NCBI RefSeq assembly: GCF_046530675.1
Contig: NZ_CP172558.1
Coordinates: 1,674,001 to 1,738,000 of the forward strand
From: Chitinibacter sp046530675
Lineage (GTDB): Bacteria; Pseudomonadota; Gammaproteobacteria; Burkholderiales; Chitinibacteraceae
Direction of reading: 5' to 3'
DNA length: 64,000 nt
Shown: positions 1 through 8,456 of the stretch, in pieces
How positions within the stretch are numbered: the stretch's first letter is position 1
How the letters are laid out: each line of letters opens with the position of its first letter
Made by a program: the position numbers and the translations under genes
Notes under the pieces: model-generated
Told to the model about the DNA's origin: nothing
Databases searched by the model: none
Seen by the model: only the letters and a program-made list of their open reading frames with translations

Positions 1-56
1 AAGCCAAAAATCCTCGTATGGAATTGGGCTTGACGAAGGTCAAGCGTAGTAAGCTT

Positions 57-71
57 TGTAATCTTACTACA
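57..71. promoter_or_regulatory. HexR-like operator 1
   Basis: TGTAATCTTACTACA matches the HexR consensus TGTARTWWWAYTACA at 14 of 15 positions. HexR is the RpiR-family repressor that binds KDPG and controls Entner-Doudoroff genes in many proteobacteria. Its position ahead of edd fits that role. The match is seen; binding is inferred. Confidence 0.6.
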
Positions 72-223
72 GCCTCAAACTGCCGAGCAATCGAATTTGT
101 TACGCAATAACGAGGTAGCTGGCGTTATCAGTGTTTTGCCTGCAAACCCTTGGTGTTGCAATGCCTTGTTGCACTGCGGCGAAAGCTTGGTGTGTCGAGT
201 TTTGCTTGTCGAAATGCTGCTGT

Positions 224-238
224 TGTAGTAAAACTACG
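224..238. promoter_or_regulatory. HexR-like operator 2
   Basis: TGTAGTAAAACTACG matches the HexR palindrome at 14 of 15 positions, about 57 bp ahead of the edd start codon and 167 bp from the first copy. Two near-consensus sites in front of edd suggest KDPG-responsive repression. Confidence 0.65.
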
Positions 239-295
239 CTTGATTTCTAACTCCGCCTGAGGGGCGGTTTAGTTTTAAAAATTTGGAGTTCTTTC

Positions 296-2119
296 ATGTC
301 CCTGCATCCCGGTTTGCTTGAAGTTACCCAGCGCGTTATTGAACGCAGTAAAGAATCACGTGCACGTTATCTGGCGCGTTTGGAGCAGGCGGCAAGCAAA
401 GAGCCCGTCCGGAAAGGTTTGGCTTGCACCAATCAGGCGCATGCTTGGGCTGCCATGCCTGAAACTGACAAAATCATGTTGCGCGAAATGCATCAGCCTA
501 ATATTGCGATTGTTTCGGCGTATAACGAGATGCTGTCGGCGCATCAGCCATTCGAAGCATTTCCGGCAATCATAAAAAAAGCAGCGCATGAAGTGGGCGC
601 AACGGCCCAGTTCGCTGGTGGTGTGCCTGCGATGTGTGATGGTGTGACGCAAGGTCAGGCCGGCATGGAATTGTCGCTGTTCAGTCGCGATGTGATTGCG
701 ATGTCGACTGCGGTGGCGCTGTCACACAATATGTTCGATGCGACGCTCTGTCTGGGTGTTTGTGACAAGATTGTTCCGGGCTTGTTGATCGGCGCGTTGC
801 AATTTGGCCATCTGCCGACCATTTTTGTTCCGGCGGGGCCAATGACGTCGGGTATTGCCAATAAAGAAAAAAATATTACCCGCCAGCTGTTTGCCGAAGG
901 CAAAGTCGGCCGTGATGCCCTGCTGGCGTCGGAAGAAGGCTCTTACCACGGCCCGGGTACCTGTACTTTCTTTGGTACTGCCAACTCGAACCAGATGCTG
1001 ATGGAAATCATGGGTTTGCACCTGCCGGGTGCGGCATTCACCAATCCGGGAACGCCATTGCGTGATGCGCTGACTGCGGCAGCAGCAAAACGTGCAGCCA
1101 AAATTACTGCGCTGGGTAACGAATTTATTCCGGTTGGTAAAGTCATCGATGAGAAAGCCATTATCAACGGCATCATTGGTTTGCTGGCAACGGGTGGATC
1201 GACCAATCATACGATTCACCTGATTGCGATTGCCCGTGCGGCCGGCGTGATGATCAATTGGTCCGACTTTAATGATTTGTCCGCCATTATTCCATTGCTC
1301 GCCAAAGTGTATCCAAATGGCGCCGCTGACGTGAATCACTTTCACGCGGCAGGCGGGATGGGTTATCTGATTCGCGAGCTGCTCGACGCCGGTCTGTTGC
1401 ATGAAGATGTCTGGACTGTTGCCGGTTACGGTTTGCGTCATTGTGCGCAAGAGCCCTTCCTCGATAATGGTGTTGCAGTATGGCGTGATGCGCCGCTCCA
1501 AAGTGGCGATGAATCCGTATTGCGTCCGGCGGTCAATCCGTTCCAGGCTGATGGCGGCACCAAATTGCTGCAGGGCAATTTGGGGCGTGCGGTGATTAAA
1601 ACTTCGGCGGTTGCGCCGGAACACCGTATTGTGAATGCGCCTGCGATCGTGTTTGATGATCAGGAAGACGTCATTGCCGCGTTTAAACGTGGCGAGCTGG
1701 AACGTGATTTTATTGCTGTAGTTCGTTTCCAGGGGCCGCGCGCCAATGGGATGCCGGAGTTGCATAAATTGACTCCACCGCTGGGCGTGTTGCAGGATCG
1801 AGGTTTTAAAGTGGCCTTGGTGACCGATGGCCGCATGTCGGGTGCTTCAGGTAAAGTGCCCGCTGCGATTCATATCACGCCGGAAGTTGTATCGGGCGGA
1901 GCGCTGGGTAAAGTGCGTACCGGCGATATGATTTTGCTCAATGCCGAAACGGGTGAGTTGGTGGCGCAAGTGGATGCTGCTGAATGGGCCGCGCGCGAAG
2001 TCGCGAGCGCCGATCTGTCAGCTAATGGCTTTGGTATGGGGCGTGAGTTGTTCACGTCATTCCGTGCAGTTGCAACGGGTGCGGAAGAGGGCGCGATTAG
2101 TCTCGGTTTGGCACATTGA
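296..2119 (+). CDS. edd: 6-phosphogluconate dehydratase
   Basis: Cytoplasmic Entner-Doudoroff enzyme that dehydrates 6-phosphogluconate to 2-keto-3-deoxy-6-phosphogluconate. The 607 residues match the usual length (about 600) of the IlvD/Edd iron-sulfur dehydratases. Cysteine signatures for the cluster are visible in CDGVTQG (near residue 115) and CLGVCDKIVPG (near 155), followed by GTCTFFGTANSNQM and, near the C-terminus, GRMSGASGKVPAAIH. The ATG at 296 follows a TTGGAG ribosome binding site. eda lies directly downstream, with one copy of the 49-bp dyad element between them. Two HexR-like sites lie upstream, so repression by HexR is likely. IlvD was considered, but the length and the eda neighbour favour Edd. 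Confidence 0.96.
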   Translation: MSLHPGLLEVTQRVIERSKESRARYLARLEQAASKEPVRKGLACTNQAHAWAAMPETDKIMLREMHQPNIAIVSAYNEMLSAHQPFEAFPAIIKKAAHEVGATAQFAGGVPAMCDGVTQGQAGMELSLFSRDVIAMSTAVALSHNMFDATLCLGVCDKIVPGLLIGALQFGHLPTIFVPAGPMTSGIANKEKNITRQLFAEGKVGRDALLASEEGSYHGPGTCTFFGTANSNQMLMEIMGLHLPGAAFTNPGTPLRDALTAAAAKRAAKITALGNEFIPVGKVIDEKAIINGIIGLLATGGSTNHTIHLIAIARAAGVMINWSDFNDLSAIIPLLAKVYPNGAADVNHFHAAGGMGYLIRELLDAGLLHEDVWTVAGYGLRHCAQEPFLDNGVAVWRDAPLQSGDESVLRPAVNPFQADGGTKLLQGNLGRAVIKTSAVAPEHRIVNAPAIVFDDQEDVIAAFKRGELERDFIAVVRFQGPRANGMPELHKLTPPLGVLQDRGFKVALVTDGRMSGASGKVPAAIHITPEVVSGGALGKVRTGDMILLNAETGELVAQVDAAEWAAREVASADLSANGFGMGRELFTSFRAVATGAEEGAISLGLAH

Positions 2120-2125
2120 CAATGG

Positions 2126-2174
2126 GGGTATCTTCATCGGGGTTTTGAATTGCCTGGTGTGGGTGTTGATACCC
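2126..2174. repeat. 49-bp dyad element, edd/eda gap
   Basis: Outer arms GGGTAT and ATACCC are exactly 49 bp end to end. The inner arms are poor in this copy. It begins 6 bp after the edd stop codon, within a presumed edd-eda operon, so it is unlikely to be a strong terminator. Confidence 0.7.
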
Positions 2175-2288
2175 GTCAAGGTATTGGTTTGGTGGTGAGC
2201 GGCTGGCGATTGAGAGGATGCGCTGGCCGGTTTGAAACTTTTGTCGGCCTGAATGAAAAAGGTCGCAACGTTAAAATGGGAAATTCTC

Positions 2289-2912
2289 ATGCAGATTCGT
2301 GACATCATGCGCTCTTGCACGGTTATGCCTGTGCTGGTGATTGAAAAAGAAGAACACGCTGTGCCTTTGGCAAAGGCGCTGGTTGCCGGTGGTATTCGCG
2401 TGCTGGAAGTAACTCTGCGTACCGACGCGGCGCTGGCTGCAGTGAAAGCGATTGCCGATAATGTGCCGGATGCCATTGTTGGCGTCGGTACTGTGGTTCG
2501 CCCTGAGCAGTTTGCTCAGGCTAAAGCTGCGGGAGCTGTTTTTGCGGTAACGCCGGGTTTGACGCCTAAACTGGCTGCTGCTGCGCGTGAAAGTGGTATT
2601 GAATTGTTGCCGGGTGTGATGACCCCATCGGAAGCGATTGCCGCGCTGGAAGAAGGTTTTGATGCAATGAAGTTGTTCCCTGCCGAGCAGGCGGGTAGCT
2701 TGGGAATGCTCAAGGCAATGGGTGGTCCGCTGCCACAAATTCTGTTCTGCCCAACCGGCGGCGTGAGCGTCGAGTCGGCGCCTAAATTGCTGGCCTTGCC
2801 GAATGTCGGTTGTGTTGGTGGCTCTTGGTTGGCGCCAAAAGACATGGTTGCTAAAGGTGATTGGGCCGGTATTACCGCGCTGGCGCGAGAAGCTTCGGGC
2901 TTGCGCGCTTAA
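2289..2912 (+). CDS. eda: KDPG/KHG aldolase
   Basis: Class I aldolase that splits 2-keto-3-deoxy-6-phosphogluconate into pyruvate and glyceraldehyde 3-phosphate. It has the family signature EHAVPLAKALVAGGIRVLEV near the N-terminus, GVGTV, the Schiff-base lysine in MKLFPAE, and the phosphate-binding FCPTGGV and GGSWLAP. I chose the ATG at 2289 (207 aa) over an in-frame ATG at 2253, because 207 is close to the usual 210-215 residues and the 2289 start is preceded by GGGA at suitable spacing. With edd it completes the Entner-Doudoroff route, and gap follows for the triose phosphate. Confidence 0.95.
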   Translation: MQIRDIMRSCTVMPVLVIEKEEHAVPLAKALVAGGIRVLEVTLRTDAALAAVKAIADNVPDAIVGVGTVVRPEQFAQAKAAGAVFAVTPGLTPKLAAAARESGIELLPGVMTPSEAIAALEEGFDAMKLFPAEQAGSLGMLKAMGGPLPQILFCPTGGVSVESAPKLLALPNVGCVGGSWLAPKDMVAKGDWAGITALAREASGLRA

Positions 2913-2930
2913 TTAAGTTCTGAGCCGTGA

Positions 2931-2955
2931 TGTGCCAAGCAACAAGCTTGGCACA
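2931..2955. promoter_or_regulatory. 10-bp palindrome between eda and gap
   Basis: TGTGCCAAGC and GCTTGGCACA form a perfect 10-bp stem with a 5-base loop, 18 bp after the eda stop. No T-run follows, so it may be an mRNA-end hairpin or an operator rather than a canonical terminator. Confidence 0.4.
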
Positions 2956-3115
2956 ATTCATTTGAGGGCGGTAAGTGTGTGCCTGATGTTTGCATTTCGT
3001 GTTCGGTTCTGATTTTTTGCATAATTTTTGTTATGGCGCAAAAGCTGCATGGTCTGAAATAGTGCATGCTAGCGTGTCCCGATTTATTCAATTACCTCTT
3101 GTCTGGAGATAACTC

Positions 3116-4120
3116 ATGACTATCAAAGTTGGTATTAATGGTTTTGGCCGTATCGGCCGCATGGTTTTCCGTGCTGCTGTTTATAATTTTGCCGATGATA
3201 TTGAAATTGTAGGCATTAATGACCTGCTCGAGCCAGACTATCTGGCTTATATGCTCAAGCACGACTCGGTGCATGGTAAATTTAAGGGCGATGTTGCGAT
3301 TGAAAACGGCAATCTGGTCGTGAATGGCAAAACAATCCGCCTGACTGCAGTGAAAGATCCTGCTGAGCTGAAATGGGGCGAGATTGGTGCTGATGTCGTG
3401 GTCGAATCGACTGGTCTGTTTCTGACTAAAGAAACTTGCGAGAAGCATCTGGCTGCCGGCGCGAAGAAAGTCATCATGTCTGCGCCATCGAAAGATGACA
3501 CACCTATGTTTGTTTACGGCGTAAACAACGCTAGCTATGCAGGTCAGGCGATTATTTCCAATGCGTCTTGTACCACTAACTGCTTGGCGCCATTGGCTAA
3601 AGTCATTAACGACAACTTCGGCATCAAACGCGGCCTGATGACAACGGTTCATGCGGCGACAGCGACGCAAAAAACTGTCGATGGCCCGTCAAATAAAGAT
3701 TGGCGCGGTGGCCGTGGCATTCTGGAAAACATCATTCCTTCGTCAACCGGCGCAGCTAAAGCGGTTGGCGTGGTGATTCCTGAAATCAAAGGCAAGCTGA
3801 CCGGCATGGCTTTCCGTGTGCCGACTTCGGATGTATCGGTCGTTGATTTGACGGTTGAGTTGAACAAAACTGCGACTTACGAAGAGATTTGTGCTGTTGT
3901 TAAAGCGGCTTCCGAGGGCGCAATGAAAGGCGTTCTGGGTTACACCAACGAGAAAGTGGTGTCGACCGACTTCCGTGGTGAGTCTTGCACTTCGGTGTTT
4001 GACGCGGGTGCGGGTATTGCTCTGGATGGTACTTTCGTGAAACTGGTTTCCTGGTACGACAACGAGTGGGGCTACTCTAGCAAGGTGCTGGAAATGGTTC
4101 GCGTCATGGCCTCGAAATAA
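3116..4120 (+). CDS. gap: Glyceraldehyde-3-phosphate dehydrogenase
   Basis: NAD-dependent glycolytic enzyme that phosphorylates and oxidises glyceraldehyde 3-phosphate. It has 334 residues, standard length. The Rossmann motif INGFGRIGR is at the N-terminus and the catalytic cysteine is in SNASCTTNCLAPL (near residue 150). The C-terminal WYDNEWGYS is intact. TGGAGATAA before the ATG gives a good ribosome binding site. It lies about 200 bp downstream of eda, probably with its own promoter, and is followed by a strong terminator at 4168-4200. Confidence 0.97.
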   Translation: MTIKVGINGFGRIGRMVFRAAVYNFADDIEIVGINDLLEPDYLAYMLKHDSVHGKFKGDVAIENGNLVVNGKTIRLTAVKDPAELKWGEIGADVVVESTGLFLTKETCEKHLAAGAKKVIMSAPSKDDTPMFVYGVNNASYAGQAIISNASCTTNCLAPLAKVINDNFGIKRGLMTTVHAATATQKTVDGPSNKDWRGGRGILENIIPSSTGAAKAVGVVIPEIKGKLTGMAFRVPTSDVSVVDLTVELNKTATYEEICAVVKAASEGAMKGVLGYTNEKVVSTDFRGESCTSVFDAGAGIALDGTFVKLVSWYDNEWGYSSKVLEMVRVMASK

Positions 4121-4167
4121 GGCGTGTTAATTTTTTAAAACCTTTGATCTTATTGGGTTTTATGTCT

Positions 4168-4200
4168 TCAAAAGCCAGTCAGTTGATGACTGGCTTTTTG
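4168..4200 (+). terminator. Rho-independent terminator after gap
   Basis: AAAAGCCAGTCA, loop, TGACTGGCTTTTTG forms a stem of about 9 bp plus A/T flanks and a T-run, some 50 bp after the gap stop codon. Confidence 0.85.
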
Positions 4201-4387
4201 TTTGTCCGGTCAATCTGTGGCGGGTGAAGTTTGTTGTGCTCAGGCAACAATATGCGAGGAAAAGGGTGATAGCTTTTGCCTTGTCCGGGGTTTTTCCGTA
4301 ACCTTGAGTCTGTAAAGCAGTGGTCACGTAAGAAAGGCCCGCTGTTACGGTGGTTTATAAATTCAACTCTCTCTTGGAGAAATTTTA

Positions 4388-5428
4388 ATGTTCAAGCGCG
4401 CTCTTCTCGCTGCAGCCGTAGCTGCAGCAGTTTCTGCTCCAGCTTTCGCTGAAGTTGCTATCACTGGTTCTATGGAAATGAACTTCGTTGCTGCTGATTT
4501 TACTGGTGGCGATGAGCAGTATCTGGATCGTGGTCTGGTTCTGAACTTTGACGGTTCTGACAAACTGGACTCAGGTAGCAAACTGATCTGGCGTGTTTCT
4601 CAGAAAATCACTTCTGGTGCTCCAACTCAAGAAATCGCTGCATCAGGTACTGGTACTTTGAACCAAAATACTTGGGGTGGTCGTGAGGCTTGGGTTGGTT
4701 TGAGCGGTGATTGGGGTACTTTCAAAGCTGGTCGTCAATTCCTGAACAGCTACCTGACTCTGGACTGGCCGTATGGTCAAGGTGGTTTCTGGCAACTGGC
4801 AGAAAACAACTGGGCTACTTCAGCTGCTGCTGGTAAATTGACTGCAAACTTCTTTGCTCCTACTTCTGTTAACTACCAGTCTCCAAACTTTGGTGGTTTC
4901 AGCTTCGGCGTTCAGCACAGCTGGGATACATTCGACTCACAAATGCGTCCAGCTTGGGGCGCGCCTCAACTCGATCAGTACACCATTACTGACTTGTCAG
5001 CATCATTCAGCACTGGTTCTCTGAACTTGAACGCCGGTTACCTGTTCGGTGAAGACATCGCTGGTGTGGGCACTAGCCAAGACCAATACTACATCGGTGC
5101 AACTTACGGCTTCGACTTCGGTCTGAACGTGCGTGCCCTGTACACTGGTTACAGCAACGACACTGGTGCTGGTGCTGAGTACGATGGTTACGACTGGATC
5201 GTTGGCGGTACTTACGGCTGGGGCAAAAGCTTCGTAAAAGCAGCTTACCAAGCAACTCAAGGCGACCAAGCTACTGTTGGCGCAGTTGATGATGGCGAAA
5301 TCTGGTCTATCGAATACGGTTACAGCCTGTCTAAAAACACTGTAGGCTACGTTCGTTACCAAGATCGTTCTGAAGATCTGTACGGCGATTACGACTACGT
5401 AATGGTTGGCGTGTGGACTGGCTTCTAA
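4388..5428 (+). CDS. Gram-negative porin, outer membrane
   Basis: General-diffusion porin-type beta-barrel. A Sec signal peptide ends at ...SAPAFA, after which the mature protein starts with EVAITGSMEMNF. The segment GREAWVGLSGDWGTFKAGRQ is the conserved betaproteobacterial porin motif, and the chain ends in a C-terminal phenylalanine (VGVWTGF), the barrel assembly signal. At 346 residues it has normal length. Codon use is very biased (GGT, CTG, AAC, TAC), unlike its neighbours, as expected for one of the most expressed proteins. The ribosome binding site TTGGAG precedes the ATG, and a perfect hairpin terminator follows. Its pore selectivity cannot be told from sequence. Confidence 0.92.
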   Translation: MFKRALLAAAVAAAVSAPAFAEVAITGSMEMNFVAADFTGGDEQYLDRGLVLNFDGSDKLDSGSKLIWRVSQKITSGAPTQEIAASGTGTLNQNTWGGREAWVGLSGDWGTFKAGRQFLNSYLTLDWPYGQGGFWQLAENNWATSAAAGKLTANFFAPTSVNYQSPNFGGFSFGVQHSWDTFDSQMRPAWGAPQLDQYTITDLSASFSTGSLNLNAGYLFGEDIAGVGTSQDQYYIGATYGFDFGLNVRALYTGYSNDTGAGAEYDGYDWIVGGTYGWGKSFVKAAYQATQGDQATVGAVDDGEIWSIEYGYSLSKNTVGYVRYQDRSEDLYGDYDYVMVGVWTGF

Positions 5429-5460
5429 TCTGACTTGTTCAGCTTAGTACCTTCCAATCA

Positions 5461-5487
5461 AAAAAGCGGCTTCGGCCGCTTTTTTGT
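5461..5487 (+). terminator. Rho-independent terminator after porin
   Basis: AAAAAGCGGC-ttcg-GCCGCTTTTTT: compact tetraloop hairpin with flanking A and T runs, about 32 bp after the porin stop. Confidence 0.92.
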
Positions 5488-5520
5488 CGTTTATCTGGGA
5501 TGAACGCTTTTCGCTCTGCA

Positions 5521-5553
5521 ATTTCTAAAACGGAACCAGTTTCTAAAACAGAA
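5521..5553 (+). repeat. Short tandem repeat ahead of aroC
   Basis: Two adjacent copies of TTTCTAAAACRGAACC, 18 bp apart, between the porin terminator and the aroC start. No function is evident. Confidence 0.5.
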
Positions 5554-5613
5554 CCTTCTCCCCGCATGGTAAAATTGCCGCCATTCAGAGCAAAAAGATT
5601 CTTGGAGCAAACC

Positions 5614-6714
5614 ATGTCTGGCAATAGTTTGGGCTTGTTATTTACCGTAACCTCATTTGGTGAAAGCCATGGCGCAGGCATAGGCTGCATCGTTGATGGC
5701 TGCCCTCCGGGAATGGAGTTAACGCTGGAGGATATCCAGTATGAGCTGGATCGCCGCAAACCGGGTACCAGCCGTCATGTGACGCAACGCAAAGAGCCCG
5801 ATACCGTCGAGATTCTGTCGGGTATCTATGAAGGTAAAACCACCGGAACGCCAATTGCACTCTTGATCCGTAATCAGGATCAGCGCAGTCAGGATTACGG
5901 CAAAATCGCCGAGACTTTCCGTCCGGGCCACGCAGATTACACTTACTGGCATAAATACGGCATCCGCGATCCGCGCGGTGGTGGCCGCTCTTCGGCGCGT
6001 GAAACGGCAGTTCGCGTTGCTGCTGGCGCGATTGCCAAAAAATGGCTGCGCGAAAAATTCGGCATTGTGATTCGCGGCTATATGAGCAAACTCGGCGAAA
6101 TCGATATTCCATTCCAGAGCTGGGATTACATCGCTGACAATGCCTTTTTTGCGCCGAACAACGACATTGTTCCGCAGCTCGAAGACTATATGGACGCGAT
6201 TCGTAAAGAGCGCGATTCAGTCGGCGCGCAAATTTCGGTCGTTGCCGAGAATGTCCCTGTGGGTTGGGGCGAGCCAGTGTATGACCGTTTGGACGCTGAA
6301 ATTGCCTACGCGATGATGAATATCAACGCGGTGAAAGGCGTTGAAATCGGCGCCGGCTTTGACAGCATCGCGCAACGTGGCTCGGTGCATTGCGATGAGC
6401 TGACTCCGAATGGCTTTGCGAGCAATCATGCTGGCGGCATACTAGGGGGTATATCGACAGGGCAAGCAATTACTGTGAACTTGGCGGTTAAACCCACCTC
6501 CAGTATTGCGCAGGAGCGCGCGTCGATTGATAAGCAAGGCAACCCGGTGATGATGGCCACGACAGGCCGTCATGATCCTTGCGTCGGCATCCGTGCAACG
6601 CCGATTGCCGAAGCGATGCTGGCCTTGGTACTGATCGATCATGCGCTGCGCCATCGTGCGCAATGCGGCGACGTCGTCGTTGATACGCCGCGTATTCCGG
6701 GCAAGATCGCCTGA
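5614..6714 (+). CDS. aroC: Chorismate synthase
   Basis: Last step of the shikimate pathway: converts 5-enolpyruvylshikimate 3-phosphate to chorismate using reduced FMN. Signatures are GESHG near the N-terminus (GESHGAGIGCIVDGCPPG), RPGHADYTYWHKYG, and GGRSSARETAVRVAAGAIA. I place the start at the ATG at 5614 (366 aa, family-typical) behind TTGGAG; an upstream in-frame ATG at 5500 would add 38 residues not expected in AroC. The stop overlaps the ATG of the next lipoprotein gene. Around 6441-6495 the reading frame carries rare codons (ATA, CTA, GGG) and a loose match to the 49-bp dyad. Confidence 0.96.
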   Translation: MSGNSLGLLFTVTSFGESHGAGIGCIVDGCPPGMELTLEDIQYELDRRKPGTSRHVTQRKEPDTVEILSGIYEGKTTGTPIALLIRNQDQRSQDYGKIAETFRPGHADYTYWHKYGIRDPRGGGRSSARETAVRVAAGAIAKKWLREKFGIVIRGYMSKLGEIDIPFQSWDYIADNAFFAPNNDIVPQLEDYMDAIRKERDSVGAQISVVAENVPVGWGEPVYDRLDAEIAYAMMNINAVKGVEIGAGFDSIAQRGSVHCDELTPNGFASNHAGGILGGISTGQAITVNLAVKPTSSIAQERASIDKQGNPVMMATTGRHDPCVGIRATPIAEAMLALVLIDHALRHRAQCGDVVVDTPRIPGKIA

Positions 6715-7451
6715 TGTTTTGCCGACAGCGTTCGTGCCGCTCACGCAGTTTATCCGTACTGCTGATCGTGCTGGCATTCGTACTCGCTGGCTGTACGACG
6801 CCGACTTTTGTTGCTACCGTTTCGGTTCGGCACCAATTGCCCGAAATCATGGCTTCAACCCCGGCGACGGGCGCTGCTGCAGTGCAAGCAGCGATGGCTC
6901 TGCCGAAAACCTTTACGATTGAACGCCTGCCCGCGCAGTCGCAAAGTCTGGCTTTTCAGCAATTTGAAACCGAGCTGATTGCCCATTTAACACAGCAAGG
7001 TCTGGTCTGGATCGCGGACTCGAAGCCAGGTGATTCAAATCGTGCAGATTGGCTGGTCAAGCTCGATTACCGCGTCGACAATGGGGTTGTTCAGTCGTAT
7101 CAGCAGCCGGTATGGGGAACGATCGGTTTTTCGATTGGCTATTCGCATGTACATACCTCGGGTGGCGTTATCCTGCTGCCAAGTTATTACCCGGAATTCG
7201 GCGTCGTCGGTAGCCAGACTTACAATGAAACTCGCTATACCCGCGAGCTCTGGCTCGATATATTCGACCGCAAAACACTCAAGCAAGGCGAATTTGCCAA
7301 GCTGTATGAAGGTCATGCAACAAATCAAAGCCGCAGTGGTGATCTGGAATCGGCTGTGCCATGGTTGCTGCGCAGTCTGTTTCTACCGTTTCCAGGCCCA
7401 TCGGGCGTGAATCGCGAAGTGCGTATTCCGCTGCCGCCCGCTCAACCCTAA
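6714..7451 (+). CDS. DUF4136-type lipoprotein
   Basis: Predicted lipoprotein of 245 residues with an arginine-rich N-terminus, a hydrophobic segment and a lipobox LAGC around residue 26. The remainder resembles DUF4136 proteins (YRVDNGVVQSYQQPVWG, RELWLDIFDRKTLKQGEFAKLYEGHA), whose role is unknown. Its ATG overlaps the aroC stop (TGATG), so it is probably co-transcribed. hpnD follows after 20 bp. Confidence 0.8.
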   Translation: MFCRQRSCRSRSLSVLLIVLAFVLAGCTTPTFVATVSVRHQLPEIMASTPATGAAAVQAAMALPKTFTIERLPAQSQSLAFQQFETELIAHLTQQGLVWIADSKPGDSNRADWLVKLDYRVDNGVVQSYQQPVWGTIGFSIGYSHVHTSGGVILLPSYYPEFGVVGSQTYNETRYTRELWLDIFDRKTLKQGEFAKLYEGHATNQSRSGDLESAVPWLLRSLFLPFPGPSGVNREVRIPLPPAQP

Positions 7452-7471
7452 CCTTCATTCGAGAGCCGAGA

Positions 7472-8308
7472 GTGACCCCTGATCAATATTGTGAAGACAA
7501 GGCCGCGCAAAGCGGCTCGAGTTTTTATTACAGCTTCCGCTTTTTAAGCCCGGAAAAACGCATCGCGATTACTGCGCTTTACGCCTTTTGCCGTGAAGTC
7601 GACGATGTTGTCGACGAATGCACCGACGAAGGTGTCGCCCGCACAACGCTGAACTGGTGGCGCAATGAAATCGACCAGATGTACGCCGGTGCGCCGCAGC
7701 ATCCGGTCACGCAATCTTTGCTACCAGCGGTGAAAGCCTACGATTTACCGCGCGAGCTGTTTTTGGAAATTATCGACGGCATGGAGATGGATCTGAATCA
7801 GGCGCGTTACAACAGCTTTAAAGACCTGCATCTGTATTGCTACCGCGTCGCCAGCGTCGTCGGCCAACTCGCCGCGAGCATTTTCGGCTACACCGACCGT
7901 AAAACGCTGAAATACGCGCACGATCTGGGCATTGCCTTTCAGTTGACCAATATCATCCGCGACGTCGGCGAAGACGCGCGCCGCGGCCGGATTTATCTGC
8001 CGGTCGATGAATTGCAACGCTTTAACGTGCCCGCCGCCGATATTCTGAACTACCGCGAAACCGCCGAATTCAAGGCGCTGATGAATTTCCAGATCGACCG
8101 CGCCGAGCAATATTACGAACAGGCGATGGCCTTGCTGCCGGCCGTTGACAAGAAAAACCAGCGTACCGGTCTGGTGATGGCGGCGATTTACCGCGCGACT
8201 TTGGCCGAAATTCGCCTCGACGGTGCGCAAAAAGTCCTGAACCAGCGCACCTCGCTGACGCCAATCCGCAAACTGTGGCTGGCGTGGAAAACCTGGTGGT
8301 TTGCTTGA
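7472..8308 (+). CDS. hpnD: Presqualene diphosphate synthase (HpnD-like)
   Basis: Squalene/phytoene synthase family enzyme, likely condensing two farnesyl diphosphates to presqualene diphosphate. The two aspartate-rich metal-binding motifs are present: REVDDVVDE (about residue 42) and NIIRDVGEDARRGR (about 165). I chose GTG at 7472 (278 aa), which follows a GAGAG site and lets the protein begin VTPDQYCEDKA, as HpnD proteins do. A DUF559 gene now separates it from hpnE. No hpnC is seen adjacent. A phytoene synthase role is the main alternative. Confidence 0.85.
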   Translation: MTPDQYCEDKAAQSGSSFYYSFRFLSPEKRIAITALYAFCREVDDVVDECTDEGVARTTLNWWRNEIDQMYAGAPQHPVTQSLLPAVKAYDLPRELFLEIIDGMEMDLNQARYNSFKDLHLYCYRVASVVGQLAASIFGYTDRKTLKYAHDLGIAFQLTNIIRDVGEDARRGRIYLPVDELQRFNVPAADILNYRETAEFKALMNFQIDRAEQYYEQAMALLPAVDKKNQRTGLVMAAIYRATLAEIRLDGAQKVLNQRTSLTPIRKLWLAWKTWWFA

Positions 8309-8324
8309 TTTGAGTTTGAAAGGC

Positions 8325-8366
8325 TCACCCCCATCCCAACCTTCCCCCATCGAGGGGGAAGGAGCT
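8325..8366 (-). repeat. GC-rich palindromic repeat, inverted copy
   Basis: Hairpin CCTTCCCCC / GGGGGAAGG (8340-8362) with an adjoining ACCCCCATCCCAA arm. It is the inverted counterpart of the copies at 8414-8450 and 8808-8855, and lies directly after hpnD. Confidence 0.7.
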
Positions 8367-8413
8367 TGTGCAGTGTGATTTGAAGCATTCAGTTTGAATT
8401 GGCCGCGTGAGTT

Positions 8414-8450
8414 CCCTCCCCCTTGACGGGGGAGGGCTAGGGAGGGGGTG
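8414..8450 (+). repeat. GC-rich palindromic repeat, upstream of DUF559 gene
   Basis: Hairpin CCCTCCCCC-ttgac-GGGGGAGGG followed by CTAGGGAGGGGGTG. The latter arm probably supplies the ribosome binding site for the TTG start at 8457. Confidence 0.75.
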
Positions 8451-8456
8451 TAAACG

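Larger units (their letters stand above)
1..295. promoter_or_regulatory. Upstream control region of edd
   Basis: No convincing gene is seen in these 295 bases. The stretch contains two HexR-like palindromes (annotated separately) and a larger inverted repeat around 45-71 (GTAGTAAG / CTTACTAC). The ribosome binding site of edd (TTGGAG) lies just before the ATG at 296. If a gene is encoded here it must begin outside the window. Confidence 0.6.

Noticed and set aside
722..1765. 347-codon minus-strand frame opposite edd
   Set aside because: Shadow of edd: no ribosome binding site, no family resemblance, and the + strand gene is certain.
4012..4060. GGGTATTGCTCTG in gap, similar to the left arm of the 49-bp element
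   Set aside because: No ATACC arm at the 43-bp offset and the peptide is the conserved GAPDH sequence; treated as chance.
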